The position numbers were made by a program, and so were the translations under genes. 64,000 bases of DNA from Hormiphora californensis (taxonomy: Eukaryota > Ctenophora > Tentaculata > Cydippida > Pleurobrachiidae): the NCBI GenBank assembly GCA_020137815.1, contig CM035353.1:515501-579500 (forward strand). Reading direction: 5' to 3'. This document shows, piece by piece, positions 44,001 through 56,360 of this stretch. A model generated the notes under the pieces. That model was not told the origin of the DNA, did no database searches, and saw nothing but the letters and a program-made list of their open reading frames with translations. Each line of letters starts with the position of its first letter. Positions within the stretch are counted from its first letter, which is position 1.

Positions 44001-47000
44001 ATGTTAACTATAGATTAACTTTTTGATACGAAATAAATGGTGCAGGCTTTTGTGGTATGACGTCCTGCCAAATTGGGGCGTTGCTGCAAACATTGTGGAA
44101 TAACAGCATATTGTTAACACCTATATACTATAGTATACAATAATAAGGATCTTGAGTACGATATTGATTTTTCATCAACAAACAGGATTAAATACAGCCT
44201 GCCTCCAGAGTACACCATCAAATCGTTATTTAGGTCACGTGCTGGTAACCCAATCGTGACCATTATTTCTGATTTCAACCTATTTGTCAGTGCTTTGCCT
44301 CCAGAGAGTATTTCCAGTATCTGATTAACACGTTCTGTAAGTTACTTACTTTGGGTTTCCGGTGGCTGACAGATAGCGAACAAGAATAGTTTTCACTTAC
44401 TTTGGCAGCGCCGACTCATTTGAAATCAAACAGGGCTTGACGACGCCAGACATTTTGTGAACTGCCACCAACTCTTGTCAATTCTTTTTTTCTGTTTAAG
44501 TAAAGGGTCATTATATAAATAGACAAGCATGATGGCATGTAATTCTTGCGTCTTGTCAGTCGATTGAAGATTTTACACGTGACTACTTACTGACTGGGTA
44601 TGTAATTCCCCGAAATGCTCAAAATCCTGGGGCATCGATTTAACCAAAAGGTTAATCGAAAACAGAAATTGAACAGGTGTAATGTACTATTTATTATAGA
44701 TACGCCGGAACCTTGAATGGTAAAATTTTGAATCGGTTTACATTAAAAGGACAGGACGTATTTTGCATCTTGATTAACAAAATGAAAGATAATATACCCA
44801 AGACCGACGACAAATAAACAACCAATCAGAACTCGTTATTTAATTAGGTCACGTGACTGGTTTTCAGTCCTCATGACAGTATTCCTGATCGGTCATTTTT
44901 ATTAGTTATACTGTTTAGGTTTCTCATAAGATTTCGGTGGGGTTAGGAGACTGGATAGTTTTTAGTTGTATTAATATACAGATACCCCAAGTTAACTACA
45001 ATTAACTACATTAAATTTCATACTTCTATCGCTACAGATTACTCACCGAATGGGAAACTGATTTGACTGTTTCACCTAACTCATCTTCACCTACCAGTCA
45101 CTGTGTCGTGATGGGATACTCTTGCATCTTCATACTTTGGGGGTTGGAATTAATAACCTTCCACAACTTCGACAATTGGTGCCAGTTCTATGGGAAATGA
45201 CCTACTCCCTCCACCCAGCAAGGTAATTTCTTGGGAAGATGCTTCAAAATGCAGGGGGCTTGGCCCCCTAGACCCCGGTGTACGTGTGGGGGCTTCCAAA
45301 AGAAAAACCGAAAAAACCGAATACCTACTGTTGAAACAAGCTAGCTTGTGTTAAAGTAGTTAACCTGCAAAACCATTACATATTACTCGGGTCGTGCGCC
45401 CTGATTTTTTAAATGATGAAACTTATGTACCTTATTATGCCATATAATATTAATACCCCAAGCTGATGAAAATCTATACTTCGAAGTTTTAATATTTACC
45501 GTTGCGTAAGGGCATGTGAAATTTTTTTGATTATCACTTCTCAACTTTACTTTAATAAACATTTTTGTTAACATGTTTTTTTCTAACGATATTAAAGGGT
45601 TCGGTAATGCCTTTTTTATGATAGAAACTCCACGGGTACCATACGTATCACCCCATCACCGTTTCAACATCTATTACCTATCTATTTCTCCGTCTACTTC
45701 ATAAGTACCCGCGGGCAAGGGCATTTGTTGCACGCTAAGTCTGCAAGCGATCTTACCTATCGTCCCCCTCCAGTACCAACTAGTTGGGTACTTGATAGGT
45801 ATACCATGCCCTCTAGTCACTCTTTGGGGGCTTCCAATAAAGTATCGTCCCATCTTCATTAGATTGCTTCTAGTAATTATTATCAGGATTACCCCTCGTT
45901 AACCCCTATTACCCTATTAAGAATGGTTTACCTATCTTATCCTCTAGTTCCAAGTATACCCTCATACCCATGATCCACTTAGTAACCACTGTTCCACTTT
46001 ATTACCCCACGAATTATATACACAATCTATGACACCTGTTGGCAAACCAGTACCGGTTGTGACACTCGTTACCATCAGCCCTGATTGCCCTCTCCCTACC
46101 CCATGGGTAATGACCATCTGTTTACCCAATGATCTTTGTACCCCTATCTTGTTAGTCGCCGTCTTCCTTTGTGACCAGCGTTCCCTCTAAAGGGGAGGTG
46201 TTAAATGAGTTACGTCTATTCCCCTAGACCGCTAGTTACCACTATTACCCGTATACAATAGTTACCCATATACCCTTAGTACCTAGTTAACATCTATTCC
46301 ACAAGGTACCCTAGTTTCAACAGTACCCATCATTACAATCCTACCGTTACACACCAGCCCCTCTAGTACCATCTATACCGTTGAACCTATAGTTACATTA
46401 GTTACCCATCTATTTACCACCAGTACCCTAGTTCTACACATCTAGTTACCCTCATTCCTAAAGTACACATCTAGCTACCCGTTAGTACCTATACCCAACT
46501 AGTTACCCATCTAGTTACCCATCTAGTTACCCTCATTACCAGTCGTTACATAGTTACACATCTAGTTACCCATGTTCCACTATTACCCATCTAGTTACCC
46601 TCTAGTTCCCACTTTCCCTCAGTTACCATCTTTCCTCTAGTTACCCTCTAGTTACCCCATCTAGTTACCTCTCTATTCCTATTACATCAGTTACCAAATC
46701 GTACCACAGTTACCCATCTAGTTCCCCTATTAACCTCTTGCTAGTTCCCTCAGTTTCTTAGTTCCCTTTTTCACACTAGTTTCACTCAGTTCCATCTTTC
46801 CTCTTTCCCTCTTGTTACGTAGTTCCCTCCATTGCTGTTGTACAAGAGATCTGCGTAGTTACTCTTAGTTACCATCTGTTACCTCTATACCCATCTGTAC
46901 CTCGATTACCGGGGTGGGCTGGTTACCATTAGTTACCACATACCCTCTGTTATGGTGATGAGACCCTCCCCCCCTGTCCCCGTCCGTTGGTGACATGGAG

Positions 47001-48628
47001 TACCCCCGCCCCCCCCCCCGCGGGTTTGTTGATAGTTGACCCTCTTCCCCCCAAAACCCCCACCACCTGCCCTTCACTTGGCTGTTAGCTGACATTTTCG
47101 TTTCCCGTTTTTACCTCCATCGCTCCTTTTCCCCCCTCCCCGCCCTTCGCGAAGGACTACTGTCCATGTGTTCAAATCCTCCAATCCCCGCGGTGTAGTG
47201 AATGAACATCTCCCCCTTCATACCGGCGGGGTTTTAATGGAGAATGGAGACCCCCCCCCCTCTCCCCCGGTTAATCGAGGGAGAGATGATCATGCATCAC
47301 AGACATCTTTTATTATTCAAGGCATAGTAATTATAGTGCGTCGGTAAAATATAAAACAAGTGAATTGGATAGCAAACTGTCGTTATGATTTAACAAGGCA
47401 AGCAAACTACAACAGCTTGATCGATGAGTTACGAAATGCGATTCATCAAATTCTAAGGACTAACATGGCTACATGCAAAATGGGTGAAAGTGCCGTGTTA
47501 CATGTGTCATGCAGTGTTACATGCAGCATACATCAGCAGAACGGTACCAGGTATGCGATCGGCTGTGAGTGGCGCCACTTGGTGGCAATCTGAAGGCAAG
47601 AAAATAGATCAAGAGATGGAGTTAACAAAACTACTCGTTTACATTTGAGATGGAGATATTAGTGGAATTCAAGAATGTTTCTATTTATTTTACAATTTCG
47701 ATGTTTAGTTATTATTATTATTTTATGAGTAGTAGGGTTATAAAGTTGCTACGGCGAGATAAGAGAACGTGCTGAAAAGACACTTTAATTTTTTACACAC
47801 AAACAACATCATTCAAACAAACATCTTGTACACAGTAAAAAGAGATTCAATTGGGCGGGGAATTTATTACGTTTTGTTTAGATTTCCGAACCCCGTTACT
47901 CGAGATCTTGCATGAATATTTTTGTTAATGAGACTGAAAATATACAGGGAAACACAGAAGATTTTTGGGTTAAATGATATACATAACCAGGTGATATATA
48001 TTTGAACAAAAAATAACTAAACAGTTAATTAAATGCAGTTATAATTACCTTGGCAAGTTTCCAGATTGTTTTCTGCCACCCTGGTTCTGATGCTGACCAT
48101 TACTTGTCTTTCCGTTTGTTTCCAACCGCTTTAACAATCTTTGGGTTTCGTCCAAACTTTATGTTGTAATAAGAATTAAATTCCTGGAGAGTAACGGTAA
48201 TCTGGGATGTCATTTGATTCGACAGAAAATACAATTTGAAACAATTTAATGAATTTTAAATTTTTTATAAATTCATTATAATATCCCACCTGAAGAACGG
48301 TCTCTAGATCAATGTTGTCACATAAGGCAAACTTGCGTAAGGAAATATTTGACTCCTCTATCAGTGTCGATGCTGAAACAAATACTTTTGTTCAAACCCC
48401 CCTTTACATTTGTAAACGGGCGGGGTACGGAAAGCAGGGCAAGAATCGTGAATTTGCTAAGTATTTCTGGAGTAAGACTGATGAGCTCATACCCGAATTG
48501 AGATAACCCTGATCAGATAAATAGTTGTGGATAAGTAGCAATAAACTCCGTTTTTTATTCTCATTTCGCTGCTCCTCTGACTCTCTGGCTTCGCTGGCAC
48601 TTTTCAGTTGTGAATAACTTAACTCCAT
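35039..48628 (-). CDS. KATNAL2: Katanin p60 ATPase-like protein KATNAL2 (partial model)
   Basis: N-terminal exons on the minus strand: 48628-48493 ([20 protein letters not shown], then [13 protein letters not shown]), 48372-48290 ([20 protein letters not shown], then DLETVLQ) and 48183-48104 ([20 protein letters not shown]). Together they form the LisH region of KATNAL2. The C-terminal exon 35821-35039 carries the AAA core: [20 protein letters not shown] (Walker A), [10 protein letters not shown] (Walker B), [19 protein letters not shown] and the C-terminal helix [11 protein letters not shown]. The linker and first AAA exons were not found in the 12 kb between. In the last exon the frame breaks at about 35245: YSGSDI is followed by one extra base before [18 protein letters not shown]2 is a microtubule-severing-type AAA ATPase of cilia and meiosis. 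The break may be an assembly error. Confidence 0.85.
36015..36608 (+). CDS. LINE ORF1-like protein
   Basis: Open frame; the first ATG is at 36081 ([20 protein letters not shown]), giving 175 aa. Charged, with a Ser-rich middle ([20 protein letters not shown]) and a conserved-looking [20 protein letters not shown]. No nucleic-acid-binding motif recognised. Placed between the LINE 5' leader and the decayed RT region, as ORF1 proteins of L2/CR1 elements are. Confidence 0.55.
   Translation: MDQSQVAKPWWSGFSPLYLQDRMSGVATHHGRLNDYKEEFARKLSDTTFEKCTGMTVMKHLKEGKAEAPPSQVTKDVMWKVLLMCYEFLPDVSRCSTSSSKSELSTISMTSEDLKDSFMKLRQDLLDTLPGLVNEILAPTVVKKRPEHLEIQKSPPSTPVKRYVNIKDKEDNETPICEKKWADFLKKSWTSKGPPCS
36610..40300 (+). 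pseudogene. Decayed or noisy LINE ORF2 (endonuclease/RT) region
   Basis: No long frame survives; stops and frameshifts occur every 100-200 bases. Runs of G, C, A and T are unusually long (GGGG, TTTT, AAAA), unlike the clean flanks. Only short RT C-terminal fragments can be read. Confidence 0.6.
40639..40705 (+). mobile_element. tRNA-Val-like SINE head
   Basis: GGTGGTGTAGTGGCCAGTAC resembles the D-arm/A box of tRNA-Val, CTCGCCTCTCACGC its anticodon arm, and GGTCCGATCCC the B box. Stems are imperfect, so it is a tRNA-derived retroposon or tRNA relic rather than a functional tRNA. A degraded counterpart lies near 43090. Confidence 0.55.
41600..43620 (+). repeat. Degraded second copy of the KATNAL2 3' region, lacking the LINE
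   Basis: Collinear with about 34370-35853 plus 40363-41385, including the AAA exon and the SINE. Differences are mostly small deletions every few bases. At 42925 the sequence passes straight from GTAATTATTGGAT to TTATCATCACTTTAAAT, the empty site of the LINE. Confidence 0.8.
42203..42905 (-). pseudogene. Broken copy of the KATNAL2 AAA exon
   Basis: Readable pieces match the exon at 35039-35821 (final WQRTFESS near 42205, ECALS near 42280, EGYSG near 42395), but frameshifts and losses occur throughout and the Walker A region is not intact. Either a decayed duplicate or a low-accuracy version of the other haplotype. Confidence 0.7.
43620..45600 (+). other. Large KATNAL2 intron region with degraded hAT-like MITE copies
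   Basis: Fragments of the hAT-like MITE occur near 44225-44290 (CGTTATTTAGGTCACGTG) and 44812-44900 (AACCAATCAGAACTCGTTAT). A possible exon with donor GTAAGT near 44400 could be part of the KATNAL2 linker, but similarity is lacking. Indel-rich sequence makes gene calling unsafe. Confidence 0.45.
45640..46950 (+). repeat. Degenerate satellite with CTAGTTACCCAT units
   Basis: Over a kilobase of variants of CTAGTTACCCAT (for example ATCTAGTTACCCATCTAGTT near 46495), becoming irregular at both ends. Open frames here are repeat artefacts. Confidence 0.85.
46951..48048 (+). other. KATNAL2 intron, no exon recognised
   Basis: C-rich patches near 46965-47250, then AT-rich sequence. No exon with katanin similarity was seen. 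Confidence 0.4.
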
Positions 48629-48764
48629 CGCTAACATGAAAATGGGTTAGAGGCCATTCACAACAGACATTCAGTCTAGAGGGGACTTGGACACATCGAG
48701 CCCCCCTGGCCTCTTTAATCATACACAAAATTCCGCACCACCCGGGTCACCTGGTAAGGTGATA

Positions 48765-48935
48765 CAGTCGGACCCCGATTTAGGGGCCCCCGATTTAGTG
48801 GCACCCCGATTTAGGGACAGGATTTTTTCCCCCGATATAGGAAATTAACCTTATTTGACCCCGATATAGTGGACACCCCGATTTAGTGGACAAGAGCCTT
48901 TCCCCCGAGGGTGTCCCTAAATCGGGGTCCGACTG
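48765..48935 (+). mobile_element. Pogo-like MITE, complete 171-bp copy
   Basis: TA at 48763-48764 and 48936-48937. Termini CAGTCGGACCCCGATTTA and TAAATCGGGGTCCGACTG are inverted. Inside are repeats of CCCCGATTTAGTGGAC. TA duplication and this terminus resemble pogo/Tigger-type elements of the Tc1/mariner group. Upstream of the KATNAL2 start. Confidence 0.88.
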
Positions 48936-48937
48936 TA

Positions 48938-51290
48938 CATGATACAAAACCCGACCAAAGGAGGGGTTTATACATATAATCAATAAACCCGGTTTTATAT
49001 ATGTAGCGGGTTGTCTGCTAGGGTGATTCGCTACACCATATAATGGCATATACTCTCTTTCATTCCCTCTTTTACTGTTCAATATCTCTCACTGTGTCAG
49101 TGTGTATTGGCCCTAATCTTGCTCCCTCTTTCTCAAATGTGTTAGGCCTAATTAGTTAGGAATGATTGCCAACAAATCTACACACAGTTTGGGGACGTCT
49201 GTTGACTAGTGTCTGACTGTGGTCTGAAACCCCCTACTGAACGGAGCTTTTCTGAATCACCTTTTCGAAACGAATCCAACGCAACCAGAATTAGCTTTCT
49301 ATCTTATCGGGAAGTTTGGGCTTGAGCCCCTTCAATTTTAGTCATTTTTCGGTGTGCAAGCCAATCAGAGGCCTTTATTTCGAAATCTAGGCCTCTGATT
49401 GGCTGATTTGCCAACACTCCGATACTAGTGTGTTTCACCTTAATGTGTAAATGCTATAGGGATCCCTAAAAAAGTTGGCAGGTGAGTAGAACTTCGCTCC
49501 TAATAAAAGGCTGCAATAAAAGGTGCCTGAATAAAGGCTTGCAGAAAAAGGCAAGTAAAGCAGGTCTGCACTCAACCTGATGGATTCTGCAATAAAGAGG
49601 CTGGCTGCAATGGAATCGAGTAATCCAACGGAAAGCAGGGATAGACCGAATCGTCCTCCCCTAAGTTTTCGTTTCACGTTTCGCTCGTCCCAAGCCAAGA
49701 TTAGCGAACACCTCCCGCTAATATACGTGATTCTTCATCTATCCACTGATGGGAATAAAGGCCCTAATTGACGTCGAAGGTGTGTCAGATCCGAATCAGG
49801 ACACATAGTATTCTATCCTTTGACTATATCTCAATGTCATAAAATTAGGCGGTTACCTTATTTGACCTAACTTGCCAGACTGATACTGATTTCCTCTGCT
49901 TAATTGGCAACAGTTATGGTATACAACTTCGATGGCGGATCCACCTATAGGTTGAAAGGTACATGTTTGGGATGATGTACCTGTCGTTGTCTACACGGGG
50001 AATCTAAGATACCCAACCCATTAGACCAAACCTCAGTAGTTTCTGACTACCTCTACGAATCGTGATCGATTGAAAGTACTGGAGATATGCGGTCCACCAT
50101 GAGCCGTATTACTTCCAGTAAGGTCGTGCATACCATTTGGTGAAATGCGGCCATTTAAGATAAATCGCCCATATTATAGAATTCTACATTTTGCTTCTGA
50201 AGGCCCATATAATGCGCCAGATTTTCTGACGAACGCTGGTCCATGGCTACTAAGTCTGATATCACATGATGGCATGACGTTTCCAAATTTGCGCGTTCTA
50301 CTGATTTGTGTTTTCACCTAATTTAGATAAAAAATTTAGATGATTGGGACTGGGTAATTGCTTCATTTTACGAAATGCCCGCATCGTTGAATATTGCGTA
50401 TTTAATTTTAATCGCCAATTTTTCCCAAATTCGCAAGACCTTTACTAGGGTCGGCCGAGAGTACTTGGTCAATTGTCCCATTTATTAGAGATACCAATGG
50501 ACGTGACCATACCGTAATATTTTGTAACTTTCGGCAGTTCCACTCGTACTCGCTCTCTATCTCGCTCTCTTAGTCTCCAGACTACGGAACCCCCTCATCT
50601 CTCCAGATTCCTCTATCTCCGCTATGTTGTATAAACTGTCTCGTGACACGATATCACTAATTCAGGGGTTATCGTCTCTCGACAGCCGATAACTGATACA
50701 ACTGATGTTAGAGGAGATTGGGTCGCTAATCCCCGCTTTATCTGGTTGGGAGTGTTCTTGCACCAATTATAAGCGTCGTACTTTATTGCATGCTTTATTG
50801 CTTGTTAGACTCTTTTATGCAACCAGTTTTCTTCTCCTTTTATTGCAGCCTTTTTTTAGGAGCAAGTTTACTCCCTGGCCAAAGTTGATTTCAAACGGTT
50901 TTACACAGCGTTTACAGACTTGTAAACACCAGAGTGCAGTCCTCACTTATGACGCTATTACAAAAATTGATTGTGTGCTTACCCCAATTGAGAAACGAGC
51001 CTGCGATAGGTCCGCACTCCAGATATGCATTACAGTTGTTTACTGACTTAAAATTTTAGGAGACTGGATATAAACTAAGTATTAAGAAAGTCGAGGGATG
51101 AAGTGTGGAATAATTGTACAGGGCGTTAAACGAAGACGTGGCTCCCTGTGGCGTCTGTTAAACCTTGGAATCGTGTAAACGATGTTAAATACTGAATTTT
51201 TTATCGGGGCTTATAAACTATGAACGTTTGTTATTTCGCGTTTATGTTTAAATACACTCACATGGGGCCTTCGGAATCGGCGCGGTTAAA
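48938..51290 (+). other. No gene recognised; repeat-derived and noisy sequence
   Basis: Contains a palindrome around AGGCCTCTGATTGGCT near 49375-49405 and AATAAAGGC-type repeats near 49500-49620. Short frames lack family features. Confidence 0.45.
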
Positions 51291-51296
51291 CCAGTT

Positions 51297-54110
51297 TAGT
51301 AAATTTTTTAATCAAGGGTCAGGGGGGCATTAGGAGTCGCACGTGTTGTATTGCCAGGACATGAGATCAAGTTCCGACAGATTGTTCTTTAGTTTTGATA
51401 ACGTTACAACTGGGTCCCAAAATCCAACTTGGAGGGGTCCCCCTGGGCTCAACTGGTGGCCCGTGTGGCGTGACTTTGTTTTTGGACTCCAATCTAGCAA
51501 ATGCTAAATGGTTAAAAATAAAGTAAAAACATTTGGGTTTTAGCCCTTTAAGACTTAACCCGGAGCGTTGGAATTTGAAGATAATTTTAAGACATTTGAA
51601 ACGCTAATTCTAAATCTAGCTCATTCTTTGAAACACGTGCCATGGTTAATTGAATGGAAACCTTGTACATAACTACAAATATAATTTTGATATTAGAAGT
51701 TGCGAAGCCCCCTAGAAATCGCGAGCTTAGTGATCGTATTGAACAAGTATCGGAAGTTATGCTAATGCCTTTGGGTTCAAACTGACGAGAACCCTTCCTC
51801 CGCATGTTTAGTGTCCCTCAGCTCGTGCAGTGTAAGCCACTGTAAAGAACCCGATCTACAATCCCACAAATTTAGTATCACAATGAATGTAATGTTAATA
51901 GTTTCTTAACAATCATTATTCCTGTTAAGTGGTGAGTATCAATAGATACGATCAACATAGAATTTTCGTACGGAAGTTGGTACTAAAGAGATAACGGCAC
52001 ACACGGGGAAATGATGTTGCGGTTTTTTAAATGGTGTCGCATGTATTCTGTGAAACTTATTAATTATGCCAAGTACGGGTGAGAAAAGATTATACTGCAC
52101 GTTATCGGGTGCCCAAAGGAATCGTCGGGGCCGTAAAATTACGCCCGGATCTCTCACCTTGTATAGGTATTAAGCTTAATTGAACGATATGTAAAATACC
52201 TAAATAATCCTATAAAATTTGGAGATGTTCCCTATCGTCTACATGATTGCTTTTACGTGAGTGGTTCTCACATATCAGACTGCTTATATCTTTCAAGGCT
52301 TTCGATAGTGTTTAAGCATGTATTTTACGTGAAAGAAAGTTTGATATTATGGTAGGATCTCAGTTTTAAGGTTATTTTGTACCAAGATTTCTACAGATGT
52401 GAGTTCCCATACCAGATTCAGTTGCCATGGCAACCAGGTTTTAACTTGAAGGGCAAAAACCGCCCTGCGAACTGGTGGGTTTCAAAGCCCTTTCTATCAG
52501 GTATGCCCATGGTGGCTAGTTGATAAAAAGGGTTGTTGATCGTTTTTATCAATTCTATAACCCGTTCGCCCTACGGGCGATTTCGGGAATGGTATGGGAT
52601 TCATGAGCACTGAACATCTAAATCTTAACTGCTCACATGCCACCATCCCATTTAAGGTACTGTACGGTAAAAGCTGGGATGGCCGCTAGTTTCACTCATT
52701 AGGTGATATCGGGCGATCAAAGATAAAAAACTTTCTATTTTGCGAACTCCTCACGTTTGTCCTGTTTGCAGGATTTGAATTGATCTCGGTTCTGTTAACC
52801 TCCACTCTTTTCTCTGTTCTGCACTTCTCTTGGTGTTGCTGTATTTAAATCCCTGCAAGTTGGAAAGCGTACAAAGTGTAACTCCAATTGTCGTTTCCAT
52901 AAAACGGGTGTTGAAAAGCATAATCATGAAACAGTGTACATACAAAGCAAGGACGCTGCACAGCCAAGTAACGTAACAATCCTTGGTATGTCTCAAACCC
53001 CTGGCCTACCAACTTTCCAAGCTATTTTATGCCCACTCAACACTACCTCAATCCTTACAGTATCCACATAATTGCATACTCGACGTGAAATTCGCGACCT
53101 GAATCTCACCTGAGATGAGAGATTCGAGTGAGAAGACAAAAGACTATACATTAGAAAGTTAAAGCTCACAACATTTGTTCTAGCAGGACTCTCCCGGATC
53201 TGCGATTTCTCGTCGATTCTCTCGGTTTCTAGGCGGGAAATTTGGAAGACACTGATATTTGGAAAATATCGGCACACCTAATTTAAATTTGCTTAAATAT
53301 GTTATGATATATTTTTAATTGTTTGTGCGGTGGTTGATTACTACTATGCTAACTTGTCGATTTTTTTCCTGAATAGACAGTTGTAGAAAAAAAAAATATG
53401 AATATTGGACTGAGTGCGATTAGGTGCTATTCTCGAGGTTGTTTGTTTATTGCTATGATATGGAATTTATAAATTCCACTAAATTTTAACTACGTTATTT
53501 AAAAGTTACAGTTAGTTTTTTTCTTTCCCCATATCGATTACCTGTTCGCCAGTCTAAATCACGGTAATAAAAGTTTCGACACTATTTAAAATTGGCCCGT
53601 CATAGCCAGCCGGCTTGATTTATTACTAAACCCTCCTTTAATTTTATTTTCGAAAAAAAAAAAAGGTTGGCAAAAGTTAGCTAGGAAGCGCCGGCCTTGG
53701 AAACGACGCGTTTTGGGCGTGTTCAGTTCGTGGTTGTTGACCCTTATGGGCCGACTTTTTTTGAATTCGTTTTCGTATGAGTCAAATTTATTTTCGGTTC
53801 GTTTCGTTTTGTGGGCAATTTTTCGGTTTGGTTCGGTTTGGTTTTGAGGCAATATTTTTCATTCGGCCTTGGTTTGCGGTTTCGTTCGTTGTTGGCGTTT
53901 CGGTTCATTCGTTTGTTGTTCAATTGTTATGCTATACGGTCCAATAGTTCAGTAAAACAGTTTCACAGTTCTTTACGGTTCGGTTCGTTCGCGGTTTTGA
54001 GGCAAAATTTTGCGGTTTCGTTGTGAAGAATGAATTTGTTTGTTGTTTCTTAGAAATATTATGGAGTTCGATTTGGTTACCCGGTTTTTATTCCTAAATT
54101 TATATTTGAG
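51297..54110 (+). repeat. Indel-rich copy of the region 54130-58380, lacking the TTAA fold-back
   Basis: Collinear matches: TCCCCCTGGGCTCA at 51437 and 54190; TTAAGACTTAACCCGGAGCG at 51549 and TTAAGACTTGAACCCGGAAG at 55417; CTTCTCTTGGTGTTGCTGTA at 52826 and 57077; then the TTCGG-rich repeat. Differences are mainly small indels. Confidence 0.8.
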
Positions 54111-54313
54111 AGAGGATCATATTGTTAGCATTTCAAGGAGTACAAGCGCGTTTACAAGGGGACCCCAAATGGGCCCCAACTTGAGGGGCTCCCCCTGGGC
54201 TCACCTGGGGCCCGTGTGGCGTGTACCTATGTTTTTTGGGACTCCAATAGCATGCTTGTTACGATGGAGTGTTCAAAATAAATAAATAAAATTTGGGTTT
54301 TTAGGCCCTTTAA

Positions 54314-55416
54314 GGGTACACCTGGCGTTTTTCATCATCGAGTGCCCAACCAAATGACTTCACCAGGGTTTAGGTCATACAAAATGGACCTCAAATATGC
54401 AATTTTAGCCCTAAAGTCGAATTCATATTTTTGCTACAGCCTATTTTCAAAGTGGCGTTTTTTCAATTTTTGTTGGAATTTTTAACCTCAGGACCACTTT
54501 TTTTGAGATAGAAACATTAAGTTCTTGGAATTTGAAGAGAATATAAAGGTGAATAAGCCCAAAGAAGGATTTTTGAAATGGAGCTTATTTCTGGCCATGA
54601 GAAGGGTTTACTTTTTTGCTTCTTTGACACGCTGGCTGAGAATGTTCCCATGCTTCATTAGAGATGAAAATCTGGAAATATTTGCTCAAAACGATTATCT
54701 ATGTAGCCCAAAAATTTTGGAACTTTCCCGCCAAAGATGTGGTGTACAGAGCTTGTTTTGTGAAACCCGTCTTTTTCTGATTTCCCCCTTACTTGCTGAT
54801 ACCTTTTTCACAATTACAGCAAAAACGGTTGGAGTAGGAGCAAAATGTCTCTCAGGAGACCCCCCCAAAATCGGACCTTCTGAATCGATTAAGCTTGAAC
54901 CTAGGTCTCTACGATCATCCGTTTTGGAGATACAGGGAATTCCTCTCTTTTTCAAAAAGACGGGTTTCACAAAACAAGCTCTGTACACCACATCTTTGGC
55001 GGGAAAGTTCCAAAATTTTTGGGCCACATAGATAATCGTTTTGAGCAACTATTTCCAGATTTTCATCTCTAATGAAGCATGGGAACATTCTCAGCCAGCG
55101 TGTCAAAGAAGCAAAAAAGTAAACCCTTCTCATGGCCAGAAATAAGCTCCATTTCAAAAATCCTTCTTTGGGCTTATTTACCTTTATATTCTCTTCACAT
55201 TCCAAGAATTTAATGTTTCTATCTCAAAAAAAGTGGTCCTGAGGTTAAAAATTCCAACAAAAATTGAAAAAACGCCACTTTGAAAATAGGCTGTAGCAAA
55301 AATATGAATTCGACTTTAGGGCTAAAATTGCATATTTGAGGTCCATTTTGTATGACCTAAACCCTGGTGAAGTCATTTGGTTGGGCACTCGATGATGAAA
55401 AACGCCAGGTGTACCC
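54314..55416 (+). mobile_element. TTAA-flanked fold-back element, copy 2 (about 1.1 kb)
   Basis: TTAA at 54310-54313 and 55417-55420. Ends GGGTACACCTGGCGTTTTTC and GAAAAACGCCAGGTGTACCC are inverted; arms of about 540 bases. Related to 21264-22653. Inserted inside a MITE of the AGTCGAATTTTTTAATC family. Confidence 0.9.
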
Positions 55417-55720
55417 TTAAGACTTGAACCCGGAAGCGTTGGAATTTGGAAAGATAATTTTAAGACATTTTCAACGCAACGAAAATCAAGTCTTCATCTT
55501 ATCAGGAACAGGAGATATGAGCGAAAACGTTTAGCACACACAAATATAATTTTGTAAATGCGCAGGCCCCCTGTTCCTTGATTAAAAAATTCGACTATAA
55601 TCGATTAATCGCCCTGCCGGGCGATTGAACTCCAGTTGGCTGTCCCCAGCTCGTGCTGGGAACAGCCAACTGTATAACACGCCAAGCTACAATTCCTACA
55701 AACGTTCATAGTACACAATA

Positions 55721-56360
55721 TCTATATTATAATTTGGAAATGAACGTCGAAGTCGACGTCGTTCGTTCAGCGGTATCTAAGCGACAGGCAGCTCCTTCAT
55801 AAAATACTTCATGTGCCCAAAGCTGTAAAGCTGTTGCTCACACTTTTGGAACTTCCAGTAGAAGTTTGTTGATATTTTCGAATGAATTTTAACATGCCAG
55901 TCCATATAGTTACCAATTCAGTTGCCATGACAACCGTGTTATTGACGTTGAAAGGGCGAAAAGAACCAACCGGCGAAGCCGGGTGGGTTAAAGGCCTTAC
56001 TTGAGGCGCACCCAATGGGTGCGCTAGTTTAAGTTAAAACTTAAGAACAAGCGCACCCATTGGGTGCGCCTCAAGTAAGGGATATTTGATAACCCACCCG
56101 GCTTCGGGTGGTTCTTTTGCCCCTTTCAACGTCAATAAAACGGCTGCCATGGCAACTGAATTGGTAAATATGGGGACTGGCATATTAAAAGTCATTCGAA
56201 AATATTAACAAACTTCCACTGGAAGTTCCAAAAATGTGAGCAACAGCTTTACAGCTTTGGTCATATGAAGTGTTTTATGAAGGAGCAGCCTGTCGCTTAG
56301 AAACGCACTGAACGAACGACCACTTCGACGTCGTTCATCTCCAAATTATAATAGAGATTA
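55721..56360 (+). mobile_element. Fold-back element with TCTATTATAATTTGG ends
   Basis: Arms of about 310 bases are inverted around 56043 (GCGCACCCATTGGGTGCGCC type sequence). Further half copies start at 56451, 63415 and 63872, so the family is dispersed. Confidence 0.82.

Noticed and set aside
45640-46950. Telomere-like or CRISPR-like array
   Set aside because: Units are irregular variants of a 12-base word without constant spacers; this is a eukaryotic satellite.
54525-55031. 168-aa and 117-aa frames in the 54-55 kb fold-back
   Set aside because: They mirror each other on the two inverted arms and show no transposase motif.
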